A stretch of 36,506 nucleotides of DNA from Candidatus Scatosoma pullicola (lineage in GTDB: Bacteria; Bacillota; Clostridia; Christensenellales; Borkfalkiaceae), in contig DVGN01000024.1 in the NCBI GenBank assembly GCA_018712725.1, positions 1 through 36,506 of the forward strand, read 5' to 3'. This document shows positions 1 to 6,887 of the stretch, in pieces (the stretch's first letter is position 1; each line of letters starts with the position of its first letter). The notes below the pieces were generated by a model. It did no database searches. It was not told where the DNA came from and saw only the letters and a list, made by a program, of their open reading frames with translations. Position numbers and translations under genes: made by a program.

Positions 1-890
1 ATTATTATTTCGACGGCGGCGTGTCTCCCGTCACGGCGGGCAGCGTCGTATTCACGGAATTCACCTTTGTTCCGACTGATACCGCGACGATCGGCGATCC
101 CTACGACTATCAGGCGGCTTCCTACGACGTAGAGAAGCAGGAGGACGGAACTGTCGTGATCAGCTGGGCGGACGGCCGTCCGGAATGGGATAAAGTCTGG
201 CAGGACGTGAGCGATTACAGCGCCGATAAGGGCGGGTATATCAAACTTACGTTCACCCTTTCCCGCAATACCAACGTGTATATCTGCTATGTAAACGCGG
301 ACGGATCGGGCGAGACCCAGATGCACCGCTCGGACTATGAGGCGGGCGAACATACCATATACTTCCCCATCCTTTCTGGGGCGGCGGAGAACTTCGTCAT
401 CGAATATTTCTTCGATGCGGGCAGCGGTACCATCGCGGCGGGCAGCATGACGATTTCCGAAGTTGCTCTCGTCGACAGCATGCCCGTCTCGCTCAGTGCG
501 ATTTATGACGTGAATACGACGCTCGGTCAGCCGACGCAGTACACGGTCGCGACGGAGGACGGCGCCACCGTGGTCTCCTGGCAGGACGGACGGGATACGT
601 GGGCAAAGGCGCAGCAGGATGTCTCCGGGTATGCCGCCTCCAAGGGCAGGTATCTGAAAATCACGTTTGACGCGGGACGGACGGTCAAGTTCGGCGTGTA
701 TATCGGGGATACGGCGCTCATGGGGCATACCGAATTTGCAGAGGGAACGCATACCGTGTATGTGGAAATCCCCGCGGGCACCGGCGAAACCTTCTCGTTG
801 GTTTATTATTTCGACGCGGGGGAGTCGGTAAAGGCGGGAACCGTTTCCTTCACGGAAATTGCGTTTGTGGCGGAGAAACCCGCGGCGTAA
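1..890 (+). CDS. C-terminal part of a secreted modular protein (5' end outside window)
   Basis: The frame is open from base 3 and reads YYFDGGVSPVTAG before the first GTG at 21. That phrase recurs as YFFDAGSGTIAAG and YYFDAGESVKAG, so the gene continues off the left edge and GTG 21 is not a true start. Visible are the end of one module and two full modules of about 130 residues, each with a W-x-DGR-x-x-W core, a Q-D-V-S-x-Y segment and an acidic aromatic C-terminal strand. The modules are rich in beta-forming residues and look like carbohydrate-binding beta-sandwiches, but I cannot name the family. There is no catalytic domain, LPXTG motif or transmembrane segment in the visible part. It is followed by a strong terminator. 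The other carbohydrate loci in the window suggest an extracellular glycan-binding role, which is inference. Confidence 0.75.
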   Translation, partial: YYFDGGVSPVTAGSVVFTEFTFVPTDTATIGDPYDYQAASYDVEKQEDGTVVISWADGRPEWDKVWQDVSDYSADKGGYIKLTFTLSRNTNVYICYVNADGSGETQMHRSDYEAGEHTIYFPILSGAAENFVIEYFFDAGSGTIAAGSMTISEVALVDSMPVSLSAIYDVNTTLGQPTQYTVATEDGATVVSWQDGRDTWAKAQQDVSGYAASKGRYLKITFDAGRTVKFGVYIGDTALMGHTEFAEGTHTVYVEIPAGTGETFSLVYYFDAGESVKAGTVSFTEIAFVAEKPAA

Positions 891-912
891 CGAATTCTTT
901 CATGCGGCAGAC

Positions 913-950
913 AAGGGCTTTCCTCTTCGGAGGGGAGCCCTTCTCCTTTT
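913..950 (+). terminator. Rho-independent terminator after the first gene
   Basis: Near-perfect stem of about 13 bp (AAGGGCTTTCCTC pairing with GAGGGGAGCCCTT) closed by a TTCG tetraloop and followed by CTCCTTTT. It starts 23 bases after the stop codon of the upstream gene. Confidence 0.75.
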
Positions 951-964
951 GTCCGAAGCCCCTG

Positions 965-1300
965 CCTCCCCTTTTGGAAAGGGGAGGGGGTACGAAGCGA
1001 GACGGAGGGGATAAGAAAGTCCGCTTTCGATATGGCAAATCGAAACACTGGCATAAATCCGCAAAAAGGGCGTCACTTGTTATGCACTTTTTGCCCTTGT
1101 GAAAAACGGAAACAAGGTGAAACGAGCCGCAGGCGAGAGAGGAAAGAAACCGGCAGTCAGCCGCACGGCGTGCCGAAGGTAGGAGTCCTGTATAAATTCT
1201 TCCGCAGACGCTCGTTAAATTTTTTCTCCGAAAAAATTTAACGAAACAGAGATGTAAGGGGAGGTGTCGAGCGGAGCGAGACGGAAGGGATAAGAAGGTT
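965..1300. repeat. Gene-free island with hairpins and a degenerate dispersed repeat
   Basis: There is no credible gene between 891 and 1567. A perfect 10-bp hairpin (CCTCCCCTTT / AAAGGGGAGG, loop TGG) lies at 965-987. Bases 981-1018 and 1258-1297 are two copies of a GGGGAGG...GAGCGAGACGGA(A/G)GGGATAAGAA(A)G element. Between them a perfect 14-bp hairpin lies at 1213-1243 (CGTTAAATTTTTTC, loop TCC). The arrangement resembles the intergenic REP-like repeats common in gut Clostridia; that assignment is from general knowledge, and genome-wide copy number cannot be seen here. Confidence 0.5.
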
Positions 1301-1388
1301 GGAGACCGATAAAGAAAAATTCCCTGGAAGGGGGATTTTTACGCCTTTTTGTGTGCGCGCCGGAGGCGGCTTAAAAAAAATTTTCAAA

Positions 1389-1449
1389 ACTAAGCGAAAA
1401 ACGCGGGAAATTCAGCCGAAATCGCGGGTATCCGCGAAATGCGCTTAGT
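1389..1449 (+). promoter_or_regulatory. Long imperfect inverted repeat upstream of the small HTH gene
   Basis: ACTAAGCG at 1389-1396 is exactly complementary to CGCTTAGT at 1442-1449. The enclosed segment holds a smaller hairpin, CGCGG-GTAT-CCGCG, at 1423-1436. The element ends nine bases before the -35 region of the next gene, so it could be an upstream protein-binding region or part of a transcript from elsewhere. Its function is unknown. Confidence 0.35.
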
Positions 1450-1457
1450 CAAAATCC

Positions 1458-1510
1458 TGTCATAAACGGAAAAAGTATGCTATAATGAAACTGTCATAAA
1501 GAGACAGTTT
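1458..1510 (+). promoter_or_regulatory. Promoter and symmetric element of the small HTH gene
   Basis: TATAAT at 1481-1486 preceded by TGC gives an extended -10. The poor -35 candidate TGTCAT at 1458-1463 lies 17 bp upstream. A perfect inverted repeat, AAACTGTC-N7-GACAGTTT, occupies 1488-1510, covering the expected start of transcription. CTGTCATAAA occurs twice as a direct repeat (1457-1466 and 1491-1500), once over the -35 and once inside the inverted repeat. This fits an operator for autoregulation, or a 5'-end hairpin. Confidence 0.55.
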
Positions 1511-1567
1511 CGTGCGGAAAGGGACTCCGATCGGCACGGGACGACCAGCCGAAGAGGAGGACGGAAA

Positions 1568-1777
1568 ATGAAAACCGAATTGATGCTGCTTTTGTACGAT
1601 GCCCTGTTGGAGGGACAAAATGTCCGTCGCGTGAACTTTTGCCGCGAGCACGACATATCCCAGCGAACCTTTTACCGCTATATCCGCGAGCTTACCGATT
1701 TTTTCCGGCGGCACAAGCCGGACTATGTCATCGGGATCTCAGACGACGGCGGGGAATACTTCCTGAATAAAGTCTGA
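1568..1777 (+). CDS. Small stand-alone helix-turn-helix protein
   Basis: A 69-residue protein made almost entirely of one HTH-like unit. Residues about 7-45 (VRRVNFCREHDISQRTFYRYIREL region) fit the winged-HTH N-terminus of WYL/DeoR-type regulators. There is no WYL or effector domain after it, only a short YVIGISDDGGEYFL tail that could be the wing strands. The SD GAGGAGG sits a few bases before ATG 1568. It is monocistronic, with its own extended -10 promoter carrying an inverted repeat and a terminator at 1831. Likely a small DNA-binding regulator that may act on its own promoter; targets are unknown. A decayed larger regulator is the alternative, but the clean promoter, SD and terminator argue for an intact gene. 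Confidence 0.65.
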   Translation: MKTELMLLLYDALLEGQNVRRVNFCREHDISQRTFYRYIRELTDFFRRHKPDYVIGISDDGGEYFLNKV

Positions 1778-1830
1778 AAGAAGGGAGCGCCGGCTGTGCC
1801 GGGCAGATTTACGGCAGCTTTTGCCGCGGC

Positions 1831-1861
1831 AGAAAGGGGGAGGCGTCGCCTCCTCCTTTCT
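1831..1861 (+). terminator. Terminator of the small HTH gene
   Basis: Stem AGAAAGGGGGAGG / CCTCCTCCTTTCT with one mismatch and a five-base loop, followed by the weak T-rich CGTTTCTGT. It lies about 55 bases after the stop codon. Confidence 0.55.
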
Positions 1862-1927
1862 CGTTTCTGTAAAATTGGCAAAATATGACAATTAGAAGAA
1901 AAATTTGTGAAAGATAGGTGAAATAGG

Positions 1928-1956
1928 TTGACAGCAAATATAAAGGGTGCTATTAT
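1928..1956 (+). promoter_or_regulatory. Sigma-A promoter of the LacI regulator gene
   Basis: Perfect -35 TTGACA (1928-1933), 17-bp spacer, -10 TATTAT (1951-1956) preceded by TGC, giving an extended -10. The expected transcript start near 1963 leaves a leader of about 190 bases. The leader contains an inverted repeat, TGACCCG (1991-1997) with CGGGTCA (2014-2020), and a LacI-type operator. Confidence 0.75.
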
Positions 1957-2034
1957 ATACGCGTAAAGAAAATAGTGTCATTTGTCTGTCTGACCCGGCC
2001 GGAAATGTGGCGTCGGGTCAAAAAATAAAATACC

Positions 2035-2046
2035 GTTAACGATAAC
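2035..2046 (+). promoter_or_regulatory. LacI-type operator in the regulator's own leader
   Basis: GTTAACGATAAC, a near-palindrome with the central CG typical of LacI-family operators. It lies about 70 bases downstream of the predicted transcript start and 110 bases ahead of the regulator's ATG. The identical 12-mer recurs at 3338-3349 before the operon downstream, which points to autoregulation by transcription roadblock. Confidence 0.6.
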
Positions 2047-2156
2047 ATTTATAAAAGAAAGGGGGAAAACGGGCGAAAGCGGCGGGATGCCGCAGGCGGA
2101 AAGCAGGTTGAAAAAGGTTTGTCGCATATTTTCAGACGGGAGGTTTTTGCCGTAAC

Positions 2157-3134
2157 ATGAAGAAGATGAGAGTGACCGTGCGGGACGTCGCGCGGGTGGC
2201 GCAGGTGACGCCGCAGACGGTTTCCCGCGCCATCCGGAACGCGCCGGAGGTATCGGCGGAGACCCGGGAAAGGGTGTTGAAGGTCGCCGAAGAACTCCAC
2301 TATGTGAAAAACAACACCGCCACTTCCCTGCGCTGCGGAAACAGCCGGCTGATCGTCATCATCTACGACCATCTCGTCAACGTCTATTTCTCCATCATGA
2401 TCGACTATTTACAGGCGTGTTTCAAGGAGCGGAATTATTCCATTCTGATGCTGTCCGTCACCGAACACCTGCTCGACCGTTCCGCTTACGAATTTGCCGT
2501 CTCGCACAACGCCGCGGGCATCGTGAGCTTTCTGGAACCGAGCGACGAGATCGCGGGGCTGGTGGAAAGTTTCGTCGTTCCCGTGCTGCTTTTCGGGCGG
2601 CGGACGGACATGCCTGCCATCGATTATCTGCGCACCGACGACGAAGAGGGGGGCAGGCTGGCGGCAAAGCGGTTTATAGAGAGCGGCTGCAAGCGTTCCG
2701 TGTACGTGTGTATCGGCTCGGGAACTTCCTGCGAACAGGATCGCTTTTCGGGCTTCTGCGCCGAGTGGGAGAAGACGGGGCGGCAGAAACCGCTCGTCGT
2801 GGAGGGGCTGCGTTCGGTCAAAGAACAGTTTTCCGCGCTGTTTGCGGACGCCGCGTCCGCGCCCGACTGCTTTTTCTGTTTCAGCGATATGCTCGCCTTC
2901 GACGTGATGTGTCTGCTGGAAGGGGCGGGGCTGGACGACAGAGTGCCGGTCATCGGATTCGACGATATCCAGAAGGAAGTCAACATCCCCAACCGGCTCG
3001 TCTCCGTCGGCTCGGACAAGCGGGCGATGGCGGAGAGGGCGGTGGAAGTGCTCGTCTCCCGGATCGAAAACGGCAGGGGGAAGCGGGTTGCGGAGACCTT
3101 CGGCGTATTTTTGGACGACCATCGCACCCCGTAA
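2157..3134 (+). CDS. LacI-family transcriptional regulator
   Basis: 325 residues, the usual LacI-family length. Residues about 6-55 form the HTH plus hinge (VTVRDVARVAQVTPQTVSRA, then a V-S-A-E-T-R-E-R-V helix and the LHY hinge motif). Residues about 62-320 are the periplasmic-binding-protein-like sugar domain, with typical segments such as NAAGIVSF, FGRRTDMPAIDYL, CFFCFSDMLAFDVM and VIGFDDI. It lies upstream of the GH43/ABC operon on the same strand. Copies of GTTAACGATAAC in its own leader and before the operon suggest it controls both itself and the operon, probably repressing until a sugar derived from the glycan binds. The ligand cannot be read from sequence. A CcpA-like role is less likely given its position. 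Confidence 0.9.
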   Translation: MKKMRVTVRDVARVAQVTPQTVSRAIRNAPEVSAETRERVLKVAEELHYVKNNTATSLRCGNSRLIVIIYDHLVNVYFSIMIDYLQACFKERNYSILMLSVTEHLLDRSAYEFAVSHNAAGIVSFLEPSDEIAGLVESFVVPVLLFGRRTDMPAIDYLRTDDEEGGRLAAKRFIESGCKRSVYVCIGSGTSCEQDRFSGFCAEWEKTGRQKPLVVEGLRSVKEQFSALFADAASAPDCFFCFSDMLAFDVMCLLEGAGLDDRVPVIGFDDIQKEVNIPNRLVSVGSDKRAMAERAVEVLVSRIENGRGKRVAETFGVFLDDHRTP

Positions 3135-3140
3135 GACGAA

Positions 3141-3224
3141 CGCCTTCCCAAAGGCGAAAAATAATGATTACAAAATAAAACAGGGGCGCCCCTGTTTACG
3201 TAATATCGGGGATATTACGTAAAC
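3141..3224 (+). promoter_or_regulatory. Overlapping palindromes downstream of lacI (terminator or switch)
   Basis: Three hairpins follow the lacI stop: CGCCTT-N4-AAGGCG (3141-3156), a perfect 20-bp palindrome centred on GGGGCGCCCC (3178-3197), and a perfect 14-bp stem GTTTACGTAATATC / GATATTACGTAAAC with a GGG loop (3194-3224). The last two share bases 3194-3197, so in RNA they cannot both form completely. No strong T-tract follows either, so simple Rho-independent termination is only one explanation. Confidence 0.55.
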
Positions 3225-3306
3225 AAAATCTTGTTTGAAACGAAAGCCGGCGTCCGCGGTCGACAGCGGCGAAACAGAACTGCTGCGCTTACTTTTTCCG
3301 CTTTCC

Positions 3307-3349
3307 GTTAACGATACAAAGGGATAAAATTTTATATGTTAACGATAAC
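3307..3349 (+). promoter_or_regulatory. Paired LacI-type operators over the probable operon promoter
   Basis: GTTAACGATAC (3307-3317) and GTTAACGATAAC (3338-3349) start 31 bp apart, about three helical turns, so a dimer of dimers could contact both on one face. An AT-rich GGGATAAAATTTTATAT stretch between them supplies a possible -10 (TTATAT, 3332-3337), with a weak -35 inside the first operator. The second site also partly matches the CcpA cre consensus, so catabolite control is an alternative or additional reading. Confidence 0.55.
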
Positions 3350-3453
3350 GGAATGAAAATCATCTTTTCGGAAAGGGAGAGGAAAGGGGGGCGAAAAGGA
3401 CATTCCGGACAAATCCGTCCGATGAGGGCGAAGAATAAATCAAAGCAAGGAGG

Positions 3454-3594
3454 ATGATGTATGACATGACGAAAAAGGAAGGCAACTTTGTTCTATGCAA
3501 CTCAGCGGCAGCCGTTTTTTGTCCGCAAGGCAAAAACGCAAAAAAATTCTCAAACGGGAATGAACAGTCCAAACAAATCAAAAACTATATTTAG
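3454..3594 (+). CDS. Possible leader ORF before the carbohydrate-binding lipoprotein
   Basis: An AAGGAGG at 3447-3453 is followed by several start codons. ATG 3461 is ideally spaced but gives only ATG-ACA-TGA. ATG 3466 overlaps that stop as ATGA and opens a 42-residue frame, which is also entered from ATG 3454. The frame ends with TAG at 3592-3594, inside the TTTAGGAGG that serves as SD for the lipoprotein at 3604. This geometry would allow translational coupling. The peptide is Lys/Asn-rich with no recognisable domain, and its codons are more AT-rich than the neighbours. It may be only part of a long untranslated leader. Confidence 0.3.
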   Translation: MMYDMTKKEGNFVLCNSAAAVFCPQGKNAKKFSNGNEQSKQIKNYI

Positions 3595-3603
3595 GAGGCA
3601 ATT

Positions 3604-5652
3604 ATGAGAAAAAATCTTAAGATCGCATGTTCTTCTTTGCTCTGCCTGTTTCTGGCGGCGGGCACTCTGAGCGCATGCGGAGAGACGGGAACTTCCGACA
3701 GCGGCGACAGCTCTTCTGCCGGATTTACCTGGACGGGGCTGGAAGACGTGACGGTGGCGGCGGGCGACCAATACGATCCCCTGGACGGCATCACCGTCAA
3801 AAATGCCGCGGGCACGGACATCACGTCCAGCGTCGTCGCGCTTACGCTCGAAGAGCACGAAGAAGAGCTCACCGATCTCGGCGTATACGACGATTATGAG
3901 GATTTCAACTACAACATCACGGGCGTCTATACCGTCTGGTATATGGCGGAGGACGGCGGCACGACGGAATTCGAATCCCGCGAAGTGACCGTCGAACAGC
4001 AGCACAACATCGCCAACGGCGATTTCTCCGTCACCAACAACACCGGTTTCTATAACTGGACGCTCGACACCCCGGGCGGCACGGCGACCCTTACGAAAGT
4101 GACGGAAAACGGCGTCGAAAAGCCCAAATTCGAAATCTCTTCCGTCGGCAATTCCTGGTTTGCGATGCAGTATATGTCCCAGTGCAACCTGCTGGAAGGG
4201 GAGACGTATAAGATCACGGTGCGCGCCAAGTCGGATACGGCGAAGTCGTTTGCGTTCGGCTTTGAAAACGTCGCCAACAACTATTCGATGATGCAGGGCC
4301 TTACGGCGTTCACGGCGGGCAGCGAGTATGCCGATTATGTAAGTTACTACACTGCCGATCAGGACTACACCAACGCGAAAGCGGTTCTCTACTTCGGCTA
4401 TATTCTCGAAGGGAGCGACGTCAAGGACTCGTATGACCTGACCCTCGACAGCATCAGGATCGAAAAGATCGAGCGCTGCCCCGAAGTGACCTTTGAAGGG
4501 GTGGAGAACGAATCCTTCTACACGGGTACGGACGAACTTGCCGCCTTCCTCGCCAATCCTCTGGAAGGGGTGACGGCGAAGAACGGGGACACCGACCTCA
4601 CCGACCGCATCGAAGTGGTGGGCAGCGTGGCGAGCACCGTCATGGAGCGCAACAACTTCACGCTCGCCTATATCGTCGAAAACGAAAACGGGCCCATGGC
4701 GATCGCCTATCGCACGATCGTCGTCTACCTGAGCCGTGAACACGAGTACAGCCTCGCCAACGGCACCTTTGACCGGAACATCAGCTTCTGGGTGCAGGAC
4801 GTGAACGCGCAGAATCCCGGACAGGCGGAATTCTCGTGGGTGGCGGGCGACGACAATGAAGGCGCCGCGCAGATCCACATCGTCAATCCTTCCACGGACG
4901 GCTGGCACATCCAGTTCCGTCAGGACGTCACGATGGCTGCGAACACCAACTATATCATCACCATCCGCGCGAAGGCGAGCTATGCCCGCAGCATCACCCT
5001 CGAAATCAACGCGGGTACGAACTATTCCTACACCGTGCCCCTGACGACGGAGTACACGGAGACGACCATCTACTTCTCTGCGCCCAACACGGCGAACGGA
5101 TTCCGCTTCCTTCTGGGTGGCGGCGGCAGCAGCGCGAACGACAGCTATATCTGGATCGATTCCGCGGTGATCACGCTCGATCCCGATCAGACGCAGTATG
5201 AGTCTTGGCAGATGATCAATCCCACCTTTGCGCAGGGCATGCGGCAGTGGGGCAGCGAAGGCACGACTTTTACGGCGGGTGAGGACGACAACGGCACCTA
5301 TGTGACCACCACGTTCGCCAATGATACCGACGCGGGCTGGCGGGTTCAGCTCCGTCAGGACGGCAAGTCCTTCAAGGCGGGCGTGACGTATAAACTCGTC
5401 ATCAAGGCGTCCTCCACGGTCGAGAGGGATATTTCCTTCGAAATCAATCCCAACAACGGCGATTGGAGCGCGTCGGGTTCCTTCCGCTTCACGTCGGAAG
5501 TGCAGACGTTCGAATACGAATTTACCCCCACGGTGGACACGAGCGGCTCGCGCGTAGGGCTTCTGCTCGGCGGCAGCGGCATTACCGGCTCCACGTTCAC
5601 GATCTATCAGTTCGAGATCGTCGAAGTTTCGGGCGGCGAAGCCGAAGCGTAA
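3604..5652 (+). CDS. Carbohydrate-binding lipoprotein with Ig-like and CBM4/9-like modules
   Basis: 682 residues, with a lipoprotein signal whose lipobox LSAC puts the lipid cysteine at residue 25, followed by a Ser/Gly-rich linker. The order is an Ig-like (DUF5011-type) module at about 44-130, a CBM-like module from 134 (opening IANGDF), a second Ig-like module at about 291-378, a second CBM-like module from 379 (LANGTF) and a third from about 531 (INPTF). The NG-x-F opening and the late strand giving LLLGGxG resemble CBM4/9 beta-sandwiches. No catalytic domain is evident. It is anchored outside the membrane and probably holds the polysaccharide next to the GH43 lipoprotein encoded 17 bp downstream. 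The perfect AGGAGG SD six bases before ATG suggests high expression. The ligand is unknown. Confidence 0.8.
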   Translation: MRKNLKIACSSLLCLFLAAGTLSACGETGTSDSGDSSSAGFTWTGLEDVTVAAGDQYDPLDGITVKNAAGTDITSSVVALTLEEHEEELTDLGVYDDYEDFNYNITGVYTVWYMAEDGGTTEFESREVTVEQQHNIANGDFSVTNNTGFYNWTLDTPGGTATLTKVTENGVEKPKFEISSVGNSWFAMQYMSQCNLLEGETYKITVRAKSDTAKSFAFGFENVANNYSMMQGLTAFTAGSEYADYVSYYTADQDYTNAKAVLYFGYILEGSDVKDSYDLTLDSIRIEKIERCPEVTFEGVENESFYTGTDELAAFLANPLEGVTAKNGDTDLTDRIEVVGSVASTVMERNNFTLAYIVENENGPMAIAYRTIVVYLSREHEYSLANGTFDRNISFWVQDVNAQNPGQAEFSWVAGDDNEGAAQIHIVNPSTDGWHIQFRQDVTMAANTNYIITIRAKASYARSITLEINAGTNYSYTVPLTTEYTETTIYFSAPNTANGFRFLLGGGGSSANDSYIWIDSAVITLDPDQTQYESWQMINPTFAQGMRQWGSEGTTFTAGEDDNGTYVTTTFANDTDAGWRVQLRQDGKSFKAGVTYKLVIKASSTVERDISFEINPNNGDWSASGSFRFTSEVQTFEYEFTPTVDTSGSRVGLLLGGSGITGSTFTIYQFEIVEVSGGEAEA

Positions 5653-5669
5653 GCGATCGAAGGAGAAAC

Positions 5670-6800
5670 ATGAAAAAATTTCCGGCATTCCTATTGGCGG
5701 CGTGTATGCTGACGGCAGGGCTGGCGGGCTGCGGGGAGCCATCGGCTCCCCAAAGCTCGGATTCGACGCAGGCGCAGACGGAGTATTCCAACCCCGTCTA
5801 TGCGCCCGTCTTTGCCGATCCCTGCGTCATCGGATACGAAGGAAAATATTACGCCTATGCGACGGAGGATTACGGCGAATGGAAGCCGAGCGACGATCCG
5901 CTGGAAAACATTTCCAACAAGCAGATCGTGCCCATTCTCGAATCGGACGATCTCGTGCACTGGTATTTCAAAAACGCCGCGTTTCCCGGTCTGCAAAAAC
6001 CCTCCTGGGGGACGATGGGCGCCAACGTATGGGCTCCCGACGTCGTGCAGATCGGCGACACCTTCGTGATGTATTACGCCCTGTCCGTGTGGGGGGATCC
6101 CGATCCCGGCATCGGCGTCGCCACGGCGTCCCATCCGCTCGGACCCTGGACGGATCACGGCAAGCTGTTCACTTCGACGGAGATCGGAGTCAACAATTCC
6201 ATCGATCCCGCCGTGTTCCGCGCGCAGGACGGCAACGTCTATATGATCTGGGGCAGCTTCCGCGGCCTGTACGGCGTACAGCTCACGGACGACGGCCTCG
6301 GACTCGAAGGGGGGCTGGATTACGCGCGGGAGAACAAGACGCTCGTGGCGGGGCTGGATACTTCGCAGGCGTTCAATCTCGCGACGTACGAAGCGCCGTA
6401 TATCGTCTATAAAGACGGCTACTATTATATGTTCGTCTCCAGCGGTTCCTGCTGCGAAGGGCAGGATTCGACCTACCATGTACGCGTCGGGCGGTCGGAA
6501 AACCCGCTCGGACCCTATCTGGACGACCAGGGCAGGGACATGCGGGGAGAAAACCGCGGGGCGCTCGTCGTGGAGGCGGGCGACGATTTCGTGGGCGTGG
6601 GACACAACGCCGTCATTCAGGACGACGCGGGGAACTGGTATATCCTCTACCACGGCTATGACACGCAGGAGTACGAGATGTACGGCAATACCAACCGCCG
6701 TTCCCTCCTCGTCGACAGGCTGGATTGGAGCGGGGATTTCCCGCATACCGAAGGCTATGTCGCGGGCAGAAGCGGCCTGCCGATGCCCGTCATAAACTGA
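5670..6800 (+). CDS. GH43 glycosidase lipoprotein, arabinanase-like
   Basis: 376 residues starting at ATG 5670, behind AAGGAG; an upstream in-frame extension lacks a signal peptide and overlaps the previous gene. The lipobox LAGC places the lipid cysteine at residue 21. The five-bladed GH43 core shows all three expected acids: Asp50 in FADPCV (base), Asp179 in SIDPAVF (pKa modulator) and Glu241 in TYEAPY (acid). His in VGVGHNAV fits the metal-site histidine of arabinanase-type GH43 enzymes. The family contains endo-1,5-alpha-L-arabinanases, arabinofuranosidases and beta-xylosidases; WGSFRG and the GHN motif favour an arabinan-active enzyme, but substrate is inference. It acts at the cell surface, upstream of the importer genes in the same operon, and is strikingly similar to the third GH43 at 11068. 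Confidence 0.88.
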   Translation: MKKFPAFLLAACMLTAGLAGCGEPSAPQSSDSTQAQTEYSNPVYAPVFADPCVIGYEGKYYAYATEDYGEWKPSDDPLENISNKQIVPILESDDLVHWYFKNAAFPGLQKPSWGTMGANVWAPDVVQIGDTFVMYYALSVWGDPDPGIGVATASHPLGPWTDHGKLFTSTEIGVNNSIDPAVFRAQDGNVYMIWGSFRGLYGVQLTDDGLGLEGGLDYARENKTLVAGLDTSQAFNLATYEAPYIVYKDGYYYMFVSSGSCCEGQDSTYHVRVGRSENPLGPYLDDQGRDMRGENRGALVVEAGDDFVGVGHNAVIQDDAGNWYILYHGYDTQEYEMYGNTNRRSLLVDRLDWSGDFPHTEGYVAGRSGLPMPVIN

Positions 6801-6887
6801 CGGAACGCCTCCTTCCCGAGGGGCAGGGGTGCGACGACGCTTGCCGGCGGGCTGCCGGCGCAAAAAAATAACATCAAAGAGGTCATT

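Noticed and set aside
902..1241. Short + strand frames in the repeat island
   Set aside because: They run through hairpins and repeats, lack a convincing SD and have no domain.
5463..5669. Upstream extension of the 5670 GH43 frame
   Set aside because: It overlaps the previous gene, has no SD and would bury the lipoprotein signal; ATG 5670 has AAGGAG.
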